Assembly: GCA_024704765.1 (NCBI GenBank)
Contig: JAKMXF010000255.1
Location: forward strand, 310,001-374,000
Reading direction: 5' to 3'
Origin: Oopsacas minuta
Lineage: Eukaryota; Porifera; Hexactinellida; Lyssacinosida; Leucopsacidae
DNA: 64,000 bases
Notes under the pieces: generated by a model
What the model saw: only the letters and a program-made list of their open reading frames with translations
Told to the model about the DNA's origin: nothing
Database searches by the model: none
Program-made: the position numbers and the translations under genes
Shown: positions 55,301-64,000 of the stretch, one piece after another
Position numbering within the stretch: position 1 is the first letter of the stretch
How the letters are laid out: the number at the start of each line of letters is the position of its first letter

Positions 55301-57327
55301 TTTGACGGTTGGGGACCATATTGGTACTATTTAAGACTTTGATATAGGCGGTTATTTGGATATACCAGTGTTTGGTATAACGGGAGTTGACTGTACACAA
55401 ACTCTTAAAATTAAGAAGCCCCGAGTAATACACTTCACGCATACTTATACATACACCAAATTACCAATGAATTTCGGGAATTTTCATATCATTATCTACA
55501 TTGAATGGCAAAATACAATTCTATCATTATAGTGGTAATCACTGGTCCTACTTGTTTTACGTGAACGAAGCGGCACACGAAGAGCCTTCAGAAGGAACAT
55601 CAGACAGAGATAGTGTATACAGTGGTATTCCTGGATATAGTTACGTAGACTACGAAAAGAACACAGAATTGACAGCTATCACTTCACGATCAGAATCAGG
55701 ATACTTGACAATATCAAATGAAAATTATTCTAACCACAATAACGATCAGCTGTTAGAGCTAGGTAACATGGGAATAGATAAGGAATTAGCTGTAGAGATG
55801 TTTGCAAATCAATCGGTAGAACAACAAGATAGACCGTGTAGGATATCCAATACTGTTCCACACAGGTAAGGGTTAATAACAAATGTATTAGTTTGAGTCA
55901 ATTATACCCAAATAATACTGGAGAGTTTTGGACTTTAAACTTTACACAACTACACAATAACAATACTGTTTAGGACGAGTTTACCATTGGGTTTGTAACA
56001 TGAAATTGTGAAGAATGAATCAATAAAATATTTGTGTTATCATTTTAGTTATAAACCACAATGTATGCAGTCAGGGAATTTAGAAATGTATCCAAAGAGG
56101 AAACTAATAAGAACAACAGCTCATGAGCTGAGAGGAGAGATCAGAACTCCTCCACATCTTAGGATATTACAGCTGGAGGGCAGGCCTTATAGGAAGCCAG
56201 TTATTAGAGGACAATCAAATCCACTTGAGTAAGATACTTATTATACTTTACATAATGCGTGATTAAAATTCAAGCAAATAATTGTCGGCTGTCAAAAATT
56301 TCTATCAAAATTGCTGGCAACGGAAGTGTCCAAATTCCCACTCTGACAATTTGAGACCTGCCTCAAAATAACATAGAACCACATCCAACGGGCCTGGTCA
56401 CTTCCATAATTATTATACGTACTAAAAGATTATAAATATATTGATCACGCTTATATGTAGCTAGCTCAATGCATAGTTCAGTTACTTGGAGATTTTTAGG
56501 ATACTACTCGAGCAATTGCTTAAGTTCTCCATTGACGTATATTTCTCTGAATAATCAAAATATAATATTATTCCGTATGTGTATTTAGACCTCTTAGAGA
56601 AGTGAGGATGTTCGGGAATCATTATTGTGAATCAAACTTGTCTAACTCTACGTCTGTCCCTCTCAAACTATCAGATTTACATTCTCTTAAATTATCACAG
56701 AGTAGTAGCCAGCTTAACAAAGCTTCTCTTTCTCCACAGAATTCTATGAATGTATTTAGTCCTACTAACTTATCAGTAACTTCAGGTGAGACAAAAATGC
56801 AACACATGATTCATAAACCTGGCGTTCTATGATTATCAATTTTCAAAGTAGTAAATCGTATTACACTCAAACCAGCTGCTGTATTATTATCCATGTTCCA
56901 TATCCTTTAACGCTGCCAAATACAGTGTATTACCATTTGCCAATACAGTCAGCACCCGCTTTATCGAACATATACAGTACAAATATCATCCAAATTCGTA
57001 AAAATAACATAGAATCCATCGGGTTATATGGAACTCGGCTTATGTCGAAAAATTGTCGCGGTCTCTTTAGTTTCGATATAACGGGAATTGGAAGTTTATT
57101 ACGGACATTTTCTTTTGATAATTCTAACCAATCAAAATATTCACTCATAAATATCGGTCACACATAATGATATTATTAACATTACTTACTCATAATCATC
57201 ATGATTAATGTATTTCTCAGGTGACACAGGCTACGCAAGCACTAAGGCACCAGCTTCAGGAATATCACAACATTCTAAAGTTGTTAGAAACAGTAGTCTT
57301 AGACAATCATTCAGAAGTGGTGAGTAA
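49353..57327 (+). CDS. Class A GPCR with very long cytoplasmic tail (prostanoid-receptor-like features)
   Basis: Plasma-membrane seven-helix receptor. Exons (+): 49353-49804, 50337-50534, 51448-51688, 52184-52418, 52739-52953, 54582-54787, 55533-55865, 56049-56228, 56589-56785, 57221-57327; all nine joins agree in phase and give 787 aa. A signal-like N-terminus, YFACVCLAYISVTQG, precedes TM1 (NILILIGNPTTILVIL). TM3 starts at the conserved Cys (EVGCALYG) and ends FERLLAI instead of DRY, as in prostanoid receptors (E-R-x-L-A-I). The second loop has KSYCHFEY. TM7 holds NSVINPIVY, a normal NPxxY. After helix 8 the tail is about 430 residues, Ser/Asn-rich, over six exons. Exon 5 also reads into a stop at 52965, which would give a 450-aa short form. 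Intron 5 contains an antisense gene. The final exon's end is the first in-frame stop; a further splice at its GTGAGT is possible. The ligand is unknown. Confidence 0.85.
50804..50821. repeat. (TA)n microsatellite in GPCR intron 2
   Basis: Uninterrupted TA dinucleotide run. Confidence 0.85.
51220..51363. mobile_element. Family A MITE, well preserved (GPCR intron 2)
   Basis: TACAGTTAACTCCAGTTATA at the left and GATATAGCGGGAGTTGACTG at the right, bounded by TA. The interior carries AGCTCAAGGAACTGTGATAA and TGGGTCCATATTTGTACAAT. Confidence 0.85.
51823..51965. mobile_element. Family D inverted-repeat element (GPCR intron 3)
   Basis: TACAGTAGAGCTAGCTTATT at the left pairs with AATAAGCAAACTTCACTGTA at the right; both ends have TA. 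A (TTTA)n run lies inside at about 51863-51891. Confidence 0.75.
52966..53037. mobile_element. Family B element, short copy 3 (GPCR intron 5)
   Basis: TACAGTGGAACCTCCACAAA at the left and TTTGTAGAGTTTCACTCTA at the right are imperfect inverted repeats. It abuts the end of GPCR exon 5. Confidence 0.6.
53229..54161 (-). CDS. DRAM/Sfk1/FRAG1-like multi-pass membrane protein, antisense within GPCR intron 5
   Basis: Single exon, 310 aa from the ATG giving MTVPAKKLFD (an in-frame ATG at 54224 adds 21 residues). About six hydrophobic helices: LYPIFASLLYISNYSICFLLGG, VLSYPLVFSIFFTMY, YVFILLNYFEFIIGLILLLAMM, LTGIFFGVQVIIATMVVL, FILMRCCFIVISLIGLLV and WIFIICFTALIFLSY. The first loop has LSPSDLLERNPERGLFKV, and the helix number and spacing recall the FRAG1/DRAM/Sfk1 group, whose members act in autophagy or PI4P homeostasis at membranes. 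Sequence identity is too low to be sure. The protein lacks cleavable signal features. It lies wholly between GPCR exons 5 and 6 on the opposite strand. Confidence 0.7.
   Translation of the reverse strand: MTVPAKKLFDVATDMDFKTRVKHGWKWLQPKSDIALYPIFASLLYISNYSICFLLGGYMGHFEDGKFLSPSDLLERNPERGLFKVLSYPLVFSIFFTMYIKFKQNEKTSLPFRKYTWLKYVFILLNYFEFIIGLILLLAMMVHFSFLDRTHVRTADFLRHGGSFAMQILTGIFFGVQVIIATMVVLKRPREKVSIVRIVFILMRCCFIVISLIGLLVRVISTPIWRKMQASETDVLLMGGEQIMRNEAMNSDATGEWIFIICFTALIFLSYVDFRDTKYQMRVGTKDNALYKEKCAKYEIQHNNTIFVAN
54839..55395. mobile_element. Family A MITE interrupted by a hAT-like element (GPCR intron 6)
   Basis: Left piece 54839-54854 (TACAGTCAACTGCTAT) and right piece 55235-55395 (ending CGGGAGTTGACTGTA) form one family A copy. 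The break is exactly at the 8-bp duplication ACTGCTAT that flanks the inner element. Confidence 0.85.
54855..55234. mobile_element. hAT-like non-autonomous element, 380 bp, with 8-bp TSD
   Basis: Flanked by direct repeats ACTGCTAT at 54847-54854 and 55235-55242. Terminal inverted repeats are CAGGCTTGAGGTCAATTACA and (reverse complement of the right end) CGGGGTTGGGGTCAATTACA. The interior is AATTGTAATTG-rich with a large palindrome at about 55026-55115 built on GAACACACAATTCCAAACTT. There is no open frame for a transposase. An 8-bp duplication and CAGG-type ends are features of hAT elements. Confidence 0.85.
56944..57092. mobile_element. Family A MITE (GPCR intron 9)
   Basis: ATACAGTCAGCACCCGCTTT at the left; the interior contains TCGCGGTCTCTTTAGTTTCG; right end GATATAACGGGAATTGGAAG. 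Inverted orientation relative to the copy at 51220. Confidence 0.7.
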
Positions 57328-58583
57328 ATATATTTATATCTTCTGTTGATAATTGAGTGCTAAACAACATTTTCCATCCAAAAGCGAGCCTCTTATAATG
57401 TGGTAAATAAGTATATAACCTAATAGAGCAACAACAACCATATGCCATATATAGATATATAAACAAACAAACTAATAAACGTACCCAAAATTCTATAGAC
57501 TTAGTAAAATGTGATTCATGTACGAAAATCTACACCTTTTAAGAATATAAGTAGCGAGTCGATGTTAGTGATATATTGTTTCAGCAACACATTACGTCCA
57601 TCTGAGCATGCGGGCAGGCAGAATTTCACCACAATTGTCTCATTATTTTTATGACGCGAAGTATCAGAGGCTATTCTGTTGCAGCTGACACTGAGTAATA
57701 GTGAAGTAATGACTAAAATTACTATAATGAGAAATACGTCTGGTAACCAAATCAAGGGGGGGGGAGCTGAAACAAGTTTCCAACTAACAGTGGCCTAATA
57801 GATAGATAAGTTAGAATTTCAATATGACTTTCTGAGAAATAAGGAAACTCAAATAAAACATCATGAACACGTAAGTTAATACAACATAAGTGCTAATTAT
57901 GAATTAAGAAAGTACTACATGAACACAAAGTTAGGTGGCAGTTCTTAGAGAATTGATTTAATAATCCTAACATTCTGCACTTTCAGTATAAATAAGTCAG
58001 AAAGCTCGTGAGATTACATTCCTAGTAAAAATCTCATCTGACATGAATTCTTCCTCAGGGGTCACATTTCTATATCAGCTACAGTAAGGAATCTAACCAC
58101 TCACAACGGCTGGATGCTAAGTACTAGTAAGGAGTATCTTGACAATGAATGTGAATTAGCCAACAGCTGATTATTAAGTAAATTGCTTAGTTATAAAATT
58201 ACAAGTAATAATAACCCAATAAAGCTATATAAGAAGTGTTAATAATTAATATAAAGTTCAGAGTAAGACAAGAAATTTTCAGCTGCAACTATTTGTACCG
58301 ACAATCACAATTAGAAAACATTTAATGATAGATTTAGTAATTATTTTCGAATAAATATTAATAGCTAAGAACTGTAAAACTTTAATATGTATCAACATGT
58401 GGTTTGTATAATAAATACTATACTAGCTCAAAAATAAACATCCATTACCAATGGTGAATCAAAATTATCATAAAAGTAAGGATGATAAAAAGTATTTCGT
58501 TAAGACCTGACATTTTAATGAGTCAGTAAAAGATCTGTTTGGAGAGAGATATGCGCTTAAACTCACAGAAAAGCTGTCCACAG
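57328..58583. other. Gap downstream of GPCR (+) and MAP4K (-)
   Basis: 1.26 kb between convergent 3' ends. A minus frame at 57516-57755 starts with TTG but has a hydrophobic start (VFLIIVILVITSLLLSVSC); it lacks an ATG and is not called. It includes a G9 run at about 57759-57767. Confidence 0.45.
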
Positions 58584-61304
58584 TTATTTACTAGCTAAAA
58601 TATACAAGTTAGCAGGTCCATCAACATTAGTGTCTTGACGGCTCTCAATTATGATATTTCTATCTGAGCCTAGAAGTTTGAAAATCTTTCCTTCTTCAAA
58701 GACTTCTGCCGTTACTTCCTCGTCAATTAGAGACTTAGCCTGCATCCCATGGTCATGGAATATCAAAATACATTCACGTAACCTCACATAGCCTTCTAGC
58801 TTGAATGCAAAGTTAATAATGTTCTTGTATTTACCTGCGAAATTCGGTTTCAGGACTCCTTGTAAACTAACAAACTTTACAATCTTGTCATGTACAACAA
58901 TGACAGTATCAGGTTCCAGCTGGCTTATCCCTGTCAGATTCATGAATGGGTATTCTTTTACGCAGGAGAAATGATTCTCAGTAGCATTTGGGTCAAACAG
59001 ATCATACGTCACGTTATTATTACCCGCATCACGTACACTAGTTATCAATACGGGAAGAGGCATTTTCTCAGCATTTGCATATACAAATCCTTCACAGATA
59101 TTCACTGTGTAGGGAAACACGAAATCTATGAGTGATTTTAGCATGAATATCTCTCTAGGCTCAAACCATTGTAGAATAATAACACTAGTAGCAGTTATGC
59201 CACAATAGTAGTACTCTCTACTGTAAGGGTTGTGTATCACAGCACAACACAGCGTGCCTTTAGAGCCCTTTACCTTAGTTGTGTGTTGGTATTGTGAATC
59301 TTTGAGTGATCTATCGTACATGTTAAGCAGTAGTGTCATACACATATAGCGATGAGAGCTGGTTATAGATAGCATTACATTTTGGAAGATCGATAGCCAC
59401 CAGATTTTCTTAGGGTACATCTGTTCCATCTCAGCATCCAATCTGTTGGTGAGTAGGAGAGAGTATAGACCTTCTATTGATCCTACTAACACGTACTTTT
59501 CTTTGCTCTCAGGGTGTATCCAGCTTGTAGCAGCGTTTATATGTAGAGGACAGCCATGAAATATTTTAGAGAAACAAGCTTGTGAGTCTTTACCTCCAAT
59601 TTTACTGATAGAACGAGGATTCGCCTGTTGCTTGGAGGGAGCTTTTGCGATAGGCGCTTTAGGAGGGAGTGGGGGAGGCTGGAATCCTTGTATTGGAGCT
59701 GATGACGTATGAATATCTCGTTTAGGAGGAAGAATAGGAGCCTGAGTATCAGTGGAACGGGAAATGGAAGCAGCCATATTAGCTTGAAACTGTGTGTGTT
59801 TATCGGTAATTGTTTCAGGATCTACGTAGCTGTAGTCATGCTCAGGCTCAGGAAGTACGGAAGATGTAGGGACGGATCGAGAAGACTGGTCCGGAGGGAT
59901 AGAGGGTAGGGGACGATATATGATGGAAGGGGGTTCAGTTTGCTTGGCTCGGTTGGGTACATCTCTCAGTGAGACTGGCTTAGGAGGACGTGGAGGACCG
60001 CTAACTGGATCTTGATAAAGTGAGTCATCATTCATCTCATCTTGAATACTGCCATATATCGGAACCTGTCCGTTTGGTTTTGGGACTGGAGCAGAGTTTG
60101 TTTGTGACAGGTTAGCCTGCTTTGCAAAGAGCTCTCCGTCTATATATGGTGTACTAGAGTTTGGATTATCCAAATCATCCTCAGCAGCTGAAGACTCCAG
60201 TCTGTGTATAAGAGGCTTCTGTACTTCACCCGGCACACTTATCTGTGCTATTAGACTATCATCTACTACTTCGACTTTACTTATCTTGTGAGCATGTTGT
60301 GAGGGAATTCTCCTTGGTACATTAACTGTTGGCTTCTCACTACTAGGTTTTGTTTGTTGCTCTGCTTTACTGTCTTCATCATCTTCATCACTGAAATCAT
60401 CTGTGATTACCCTCTGAGGAGGTTTAGGTGCGTATTTGAGTAGAGGCTTGATGGATTCTCTACGTACAGTAGTACGGTATACGAACGGATGACAGAGTGC
60501 ATTTGTAGCTGTAGGACGTTTCGAAGGGTCTTTGACTAGAAGGTGTTTTATAAACTCTTGGAATTCTTTTGACCATTTCTTCTTATCTTTCAAATTTTCA
60601 GGTTTGAAGGATTTCTTAGTCATAGTGTATAGGGCTGTCATTGGATGTAGGTCAAATAAGGGAGGTTGTGTCTCAGCTAGCTCGATAGCAGTAATACCTA
60701 CAGCCCAGATATCACATTGGGAATTGTAGCCGCCCTTCTTCTCAACAGCTGCTACCTCGGGAGCCATCCAGTAAGGAGTTCCTATGAATGATTTCCTCTT
60801 CATTGTCATTGTGAGTGTAGCTGATATGCCAAAATCTGCCAGCTTGACGTCACCATCGTTAGTAAGTAGAAGATTGGCGCCTTTTATGTCACGATGCATC
60901 ATACTAGCTTTGTGTAGATAATCCAACCCCCGTAGAGTTTCTCTTGAAACGAATGCGATTGCATCTTCTGGTAACGACCCAAACTTCTGATAGATATCTT
61001 GAAGGGATCCACCCCCACAATATTCCATAGCAATCCACAATTTTCCGCCTTTGAAATAACTACCGTGATAACCGACAATGTTTTCGTGCTTGCATTCTGC
61101 TAGAATTGCAATCTCTTGCTGTACAATATTGAAATCATCTCCTGCTTCAATTTTAATGGATTTCAGTGCAGCTAGTTCGCCTGTACTTTTCACTTTAGCT
61201 TCAAAAACTTCTCCATATGTGCCACTACCAATCGTCTTTATAATCTCTAACTCTTTGAGCGGATCTTTCCTCGAAATCTGCGGCAATAGCTTATACTGAG
61301 TCAT
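58584..61304 (-). CDS. MAP4K: Germinal-centre kinase MAP4K (MAP4K3/5 type) with CNH domain
   Basis: Ste20-family kinase upstream of JNK and Hippo/TOR signalling. Single exon of 2.7 kb, 906 aa. The N-terminal kinase domain (about 17-275) has GSGTYGEVFEAK, ALKSIK, HRDIKGANLL, ADFGISA and the GCK signature GTPYWMAPEV. A Pro/Ser-rich middle (about 290-575) carries several PPxPP runs (PPRPPKPVSLRD, GFQPPPLPPKAP), candidate SH3 ligands. The C-terminal citron homology (CNH) domain spans about 580-890 (EKYVLVGSIEGLYSLLL, MCMTLLLNMYDRSL, YPFMNLTG). Kinase-linker-CNH is the class I GCK layout; the kinase aligns with MAP4K3/5 rather than MAP4K4. A TATA-like TATATAAATAC lies about 45-55 bp before the ATG. 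Confidence 0.93.
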   Translation of the reverse strand: MTQYKLLPQISRKDPLKELEIIKTIGSGTYGEVFEAKVKSTGELAALKSIKIEAGDDFNIVQQEIAILAECKHENIVGYHGSYFKGGKLWIAMEYCGGGSLQDIYQKFGSLPEDAIAFVSRETLRGLDYLHKASMMHRDIKGANLLLTNDGDVKLADFGISATLTMTMKRKSFIGTPYWMAPEVAAVEKKGGYNSQCDIWAVGITAIELAETQPPLFDLHPMTALYTMTKKSFKPENLKDKKKWSKEFQEFIKHLLVKDPSKRPTATNALCHPFVYRTTVRRESIKPLLKYAPKPPQRVITDDFSDEDDEDSKAEQQTKPSSEKPTVNVPRRIPSQHAHKISKVEVVDDSLIAQISVPGEVQKPLIHRLESSAAEDDLDNPNSSTPYIDGELFAKQANLSQTNSAPVPKPNGQVPIYGSIQDEMNDDSLYQDPVSGPPRPPKPVSLRDVPNRAKQTEPPSIIYRPLPSIPPDQSSRSVPTSSVLPEPEHDYSYVDPETITDKHTQFQANMAASISRSTDTQAPILPPKRDIHTSSAPIQGFQPPPLPPKAPIAKAPSKQQANPRSISKIGGKDSQACFSKIFHGCPLHINAATSWIHPESKEKYVLVGSIEGLYSLLLTNRLDAEMEQMYPKKIWWLSIFQNVMLSITSSHRYMCMTLLLNMYDRSLKDSQYQHTTKVKGSKGTLCCAVIHNPYSREYYYCGITATSVIILQWFEPREIFMLKSLIDFVFPYTVNICEGFVYANAEKMPLPVLITSVRDAGNNNVTYDLFDPNATENHFSCVKEYPFMNLTGISQLEPDTVIVVHDKIVKFVSLQGVLKPNFAGKYKNIINFAFKLEGYVRLRECILIFHDHGMQAKSLIDEEVTAEVFEEGKIFKLLGSDRNIIIESRQDTNVDGPANLYILASK

Positions 61305-61350
61305 TTAGAACCTCTACACTAAGAAATATATACAAATATTATATCGAATC

Positions 61351-61362
61351 GTATTTATATAG
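61351..61362 (-). promoter_or_regulatory. Candidate TATA box of MAP4K
   Basis: Reads CTATATAAATAC on the minus strand, about 50 bases before the ATG at 61304. AT-rich context lowers confidence. Confidence 0.35.
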
Positions 61363-61626
61363 ATGTGGTTAAGCTAATAGTTGCCTGAGGTAGGACATAA
61401 TCAGTAATTCAATGAATACAGTGTAATGATAAAGTGATTAGAGGAAGATCTAATTTCATTCTGATTAAAGCTTATGATCATTTTCAATTAGCTCCTAACA
61501 AGCTGATTCTAATAACTATTTAGAGTTTTAAGAATCTTATCTCTCTTCCTGTATATCCTGCAAAGATTGATATATCGATACAGATTAATGAGCTCTTCCG
61601 GGATTCAATGAATCCTCCTATAAAAT

Positions 61627-61669
61627 ACACGTGCTAGCTATGATACACCCTATGATAGCTAGCACGTGT
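61627..61669. repeat. Palindrome, 19-bp arms with 5-bp loop
   Basis: ACACGTGCTAGCTATGATA and TATGATAGCTAGCACGTGT pair with one mismatch. Each arm contains the E-box CACGTG. It lies about 320 bp upstream of the MAP4K start. Confidence 0.85.
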
Positions 61670-62167
61670 GCATTTAATAATACACCCATTATGGTATAAT
61701 AGTCATAAAAATTTGGAGAAGGTAGTGGAAGTGGAAACAGTTGTCTGTAAGGCAAGGGACCACGATTAGACCCCTAAAATAATATATAAAGAGTGGAACT
61801 CGAAACTACATCCTGTTATATATTTGCTAATCTACGCTACGAGTGCGTGCATCAACAATTGCCATACGTCAATCGCGTATTGATTTACTTGGAAACAGAT
61901 TACAAAATGTTTAATGCGGTATTTTGCATAAGTGATTAGAATTTGATGAGATTTTTTTGTTTAGAAATCGTGAATATGAATAATATAATCTATTAGCCGA
62001 TATTGTAATATAATTGTGTTTTCATAGATTATCAGTTGTTACAATGCAAATGTAGCCATTATTGGTTTGTAATCATATAATATCTTAGAATACAAATAAA
62101 TATTTATTGTATTAAGCGATAAATTAGGAAAGGTGTAATATTCAGGTTGTTTCTATAATTACAAAAT

Positions 62168-62197
62168 AATAAAATAATAATAATAATAATAATAATA
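62168..62197. repeat. (AAT)n microsatellite
   Basis: AATAATAATAAT run of about 30 bp in the MAP4K upstream gap. Confidence 0.85.
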
Positions 62198-63348
62198 TAC
62201 ATCAGCAACATCATTTACGTAGTATTATACTAGAAATTTGTATACCGTCTATTTGTGTAGTATTGACCTAGCTAATTTCCCGGACACAGTTAAAACAATT
62301 CCACAATTTGTTGAATATGGTTCTATTAGTCTATATAATTTGTATTAGGTTCTATGGGGGTTTGTAGACAGTTTATCGAACATGTAAGATAGCTCAATAT
62401 CCTAATATGACTTAGGAAGGAGATTACAGAATTTACAGTGTATGCATTGGCGTAAATCCGTTCGAAAAAGTGGGAGGGGGATGATGTATTATACTATAAT
62501 TATCAATAAAGGTATAAATTCAAGATTTAGTAATTGTGGTGTCAGAAGTACACAAGGCTATCTCTACAACTATAAAATGAAATTTCCATATATTTTTGTA
62601 AAATGATATAAAATTATAAATATTATAGTTCCGTTACAAATACTCCAATTATAGAATTCTATTGACATAATTATGACAAAGATTTGCTTTAAAAGTACTC
62701 GGAATATACTCCTTTAGAGTATCCTGACCCAAATGGGAGGGAAATCCACCACAAAAAGTAGGGAGATATATGTATGCCGCATCCCCTCGGGATTTACACC
62801 CATGAGTGTATGAGTATATTCAACTCATTGAAGTTTGTACGCTTTAGCTTGGAAACATTTTTCTGAAATATCTCACACATTAAAACTTTCAATTAAATTT
62901 AATCGCATTAATAATATTATAATATTCCATATGGCCTAAAATAGAAATTTAGCTATAATTAATCCTTTATTGTAGTTGTGGGATTCGCTAACAACATGAA
63001 GTGGAAAGTGAGTACATCTAAAAGTACAGATTTCAAGAATTATCAAGCTGATGAAGTATAACTTAGTTACCCTTCAGTTGTTCTATCTGAATTAATCAAA
63101 CACAGCAAGAAATTATCATTGAGAATTCTGTCTTTTAAGAACGTTCCTTTTTAATTATTTTTTCTTGTACAGATGTTATATTGTATATAGTGGAAGTTAT
63201 GCTTTGTTGTTTTAATGAAAATCTTAACTTATTATTCTCCAAAAGTCAATAACAATTATTTACATTTTTATTGCCTGTGGTCAACTTCCGTCTCTCTACG
63301 AATTAGCGCTGTCCGGTTCGTTTCCATAGAATATAAGTGGGGGAAATA

Positions 63349-63367
63349 TATATATATATATATATAT
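63349..63367. repeat. (TA)n microsatellite
   Basis: Uninterrupted TA run within the same gap. Confidence 0.85.
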
Positions 63368-63575
63368 GTAACTGTTCTAAGAAATATAAGTTTTCTTTCA
63401 AACACGTCAAAATGTGGACAAAAATGATAGTGTGAATTCCATAACAAATCATATAATTTCTCAAAATTAGCAAATAATTAATTAACAAAATGGTGTATGA
63501 AAATATGAAATTTATCGTAAAATATTAAAATGATAACGTCATATCTTGTCTGACTGTCTAATTGATCTTATTGTA

Positions 63576-64000
63576 TCACTTAGAGCTAAAGCTCATACAA
63601 TTAATATTCTTATCCATGGTCCGTTTAAGAAAATGACACCTAAGACAGAGAGCATTAGAATGTGGCTCTGTAGTATCCTTGGTAAGATTGTCTAGAGTTT
63701 TGAGCCTGTACGGGTAGCAGGGAGAGGATCCGATCTTACATCTACGGCATATCTGTCCCCATCCCTCCCAGGTGTAGTTAGAGGTCCAATCACAGAGACA
63801 TTCTTTACAACGGAAATATCCTTGAAATCGTCTTGGCTGCTTCAAACGTTGAGGAAATGAAGCAAAAGACAATGTGTCTCCATTTTGATAAATAGGTACA
63901 CGGAGGGGGGTAGCCTCCTGACAGAGGGGAGTGATCGGGGTGCGATGAGGATTAGGGGGTAGAGGAGGAGTAGAGGTTATAATGAGGGGAATATGTTTAG
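63576..64000 (-). CDS. 3CxxC-type zinc-finger protein, C-terminal exon (5' end outside window)
   Basis: The frame is open from the window edge at 64000 to the stop at 63576 and lacks a natural ATG, so the start is upstream. The visible 141 residues have a Pro-rich stretch (STPPLPPNPHRTPITP) followed by a zinc-finger domain with CKEC (GYFRCKECLCDWTSNYTW), CRRC and CLRC, the 3CxxC pattern also found in ZAR1/ZAR1L and receptor-transporter proteins. The W-S-x(3)-W spacing after the first CxxC fits ZAR1-type domains, which bind maternal mRNA in vertebrates. Orthology to ZAR1 is a guess; the domain type is fairly secure. Confidence 0.7.
   Translation of the reverse strand, partial: KHIPLIITSTPPLPPNPHRTPITPLCQEATPLRVPIYQNGDTLSFASFPQRLKQPRRFQGYFRCKECLCDWTSNYTWEGWGQICRRCKIGSSPCYPYRLKTLDNLTKDTTEPHSNALCLRCHFLKRTMDKNINCMSFSSK

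Larger units (their letters stand above)
61305..63575. other. 2.3 kb gap upstream of MAP4K
   Basis: The longest gene-free stretch here. It holds a 19-bp-arm palindrome (61627-61669), an (AAT)n run (about 62168-62197) and a (TA)n run (about 63349-63367). Open frames at 63215-63427 and 63303-63488 cross the TA run and are not genes. It is likely to contain the MAP4K promoter and the 3' UTR of the zinc-finger gene. Confidence 0.45.

Noticed and set aside
57516-57755. Possible secreted small protein with hydrophobic start
   Set aside because: Start codon is TTG and no ATG lies in frame; a splice from upstream was not found.
63215-63488. Two short overlapping frames at the (TA)n run
   Set aside because: They owe their length to the microsatellite.
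1-64000. CRISPR arrays, operons or bacterial transfer
   Set aside because: Introns, metazoan protein families and dispersed inverted repeats explain the window; no regular spacer array was seen.

Overview
The window is AT-rich eukaryotic nuclear DNA from an animal with a very compact genome. Introns are mostly 50 to 300 bp with GT/AG ends, many genes have a single exon, and gaps between genes are a few hundred bases. The gene set is metazoan: a full-length NF-kB with Rel homology and ankyrin halves, a SAM-CRIC-PDZ-PH CNK scaffold, FBXW7, a germinal-centre MAP4K and a class A GPCR. The style and the NF-kB architecture suggest a demosponge, probably Amphimedon queenslandica or a relative. The species is inference; no search was run.

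I support 26 protein genes; all but two lie on the minus strand. The left edge (1-683, +) is the 3' part of the ribonucleotide reductase small subunit. The minus-strand series then runs: NF-kB, PDPK1, UBE2G1, CHMP4, PNKP, a TPR protein, CNK, FBXW7, a SIRT3-like deacylase, an NHL-repeat protein, mitochondrial NARS2, POLD1 (with a PNISR-like gene inside intron 1), an M16 metalloprotease, an 82-residue unknown, RPE, SDF2, DDX42, SEH1 and WDR83 (with a TRAF-like gene inside intron 2). A ten-exon class A GPCR (+) spans 49353-57327 and holds an antisense DRAM/Sfk1-like membrane protein in intron 5. A MAP4K (-) follows, then a 2.3 kb gap and the edge of a 3CxxC zinc-finger gene. Exon joins were read by hand; in each multi-exon gene the phases agree and predicted lengths match the families.

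There is no operon logic. Several genes belong to shared processes: kinase and scaffold signalling (PDPK1, CNK, WDR83, MAP4K), ubiquitin (UBE2G1, FBXW7), DNA replication and repair (RNR, POLD1, PNKP), RNA processing (PNISR-like, DDX42) and innate-type signalling (NF-kB, TRAF-like).

Introns and gaps carry many short inverted-repeat elements (MITE-like). The main family ends in CAGTCAACTCCCGTTATAT, is flanked by TA, and has about twelve copies. One copy is split by a 380 bp hAT-like element with an intact 8-bp target duplication. At least five smaller families are present. The most notable structures are the three nested genes, the nested transposon insertion, and the GPCR whose long multi-exon tail surrounds an antisense gene.
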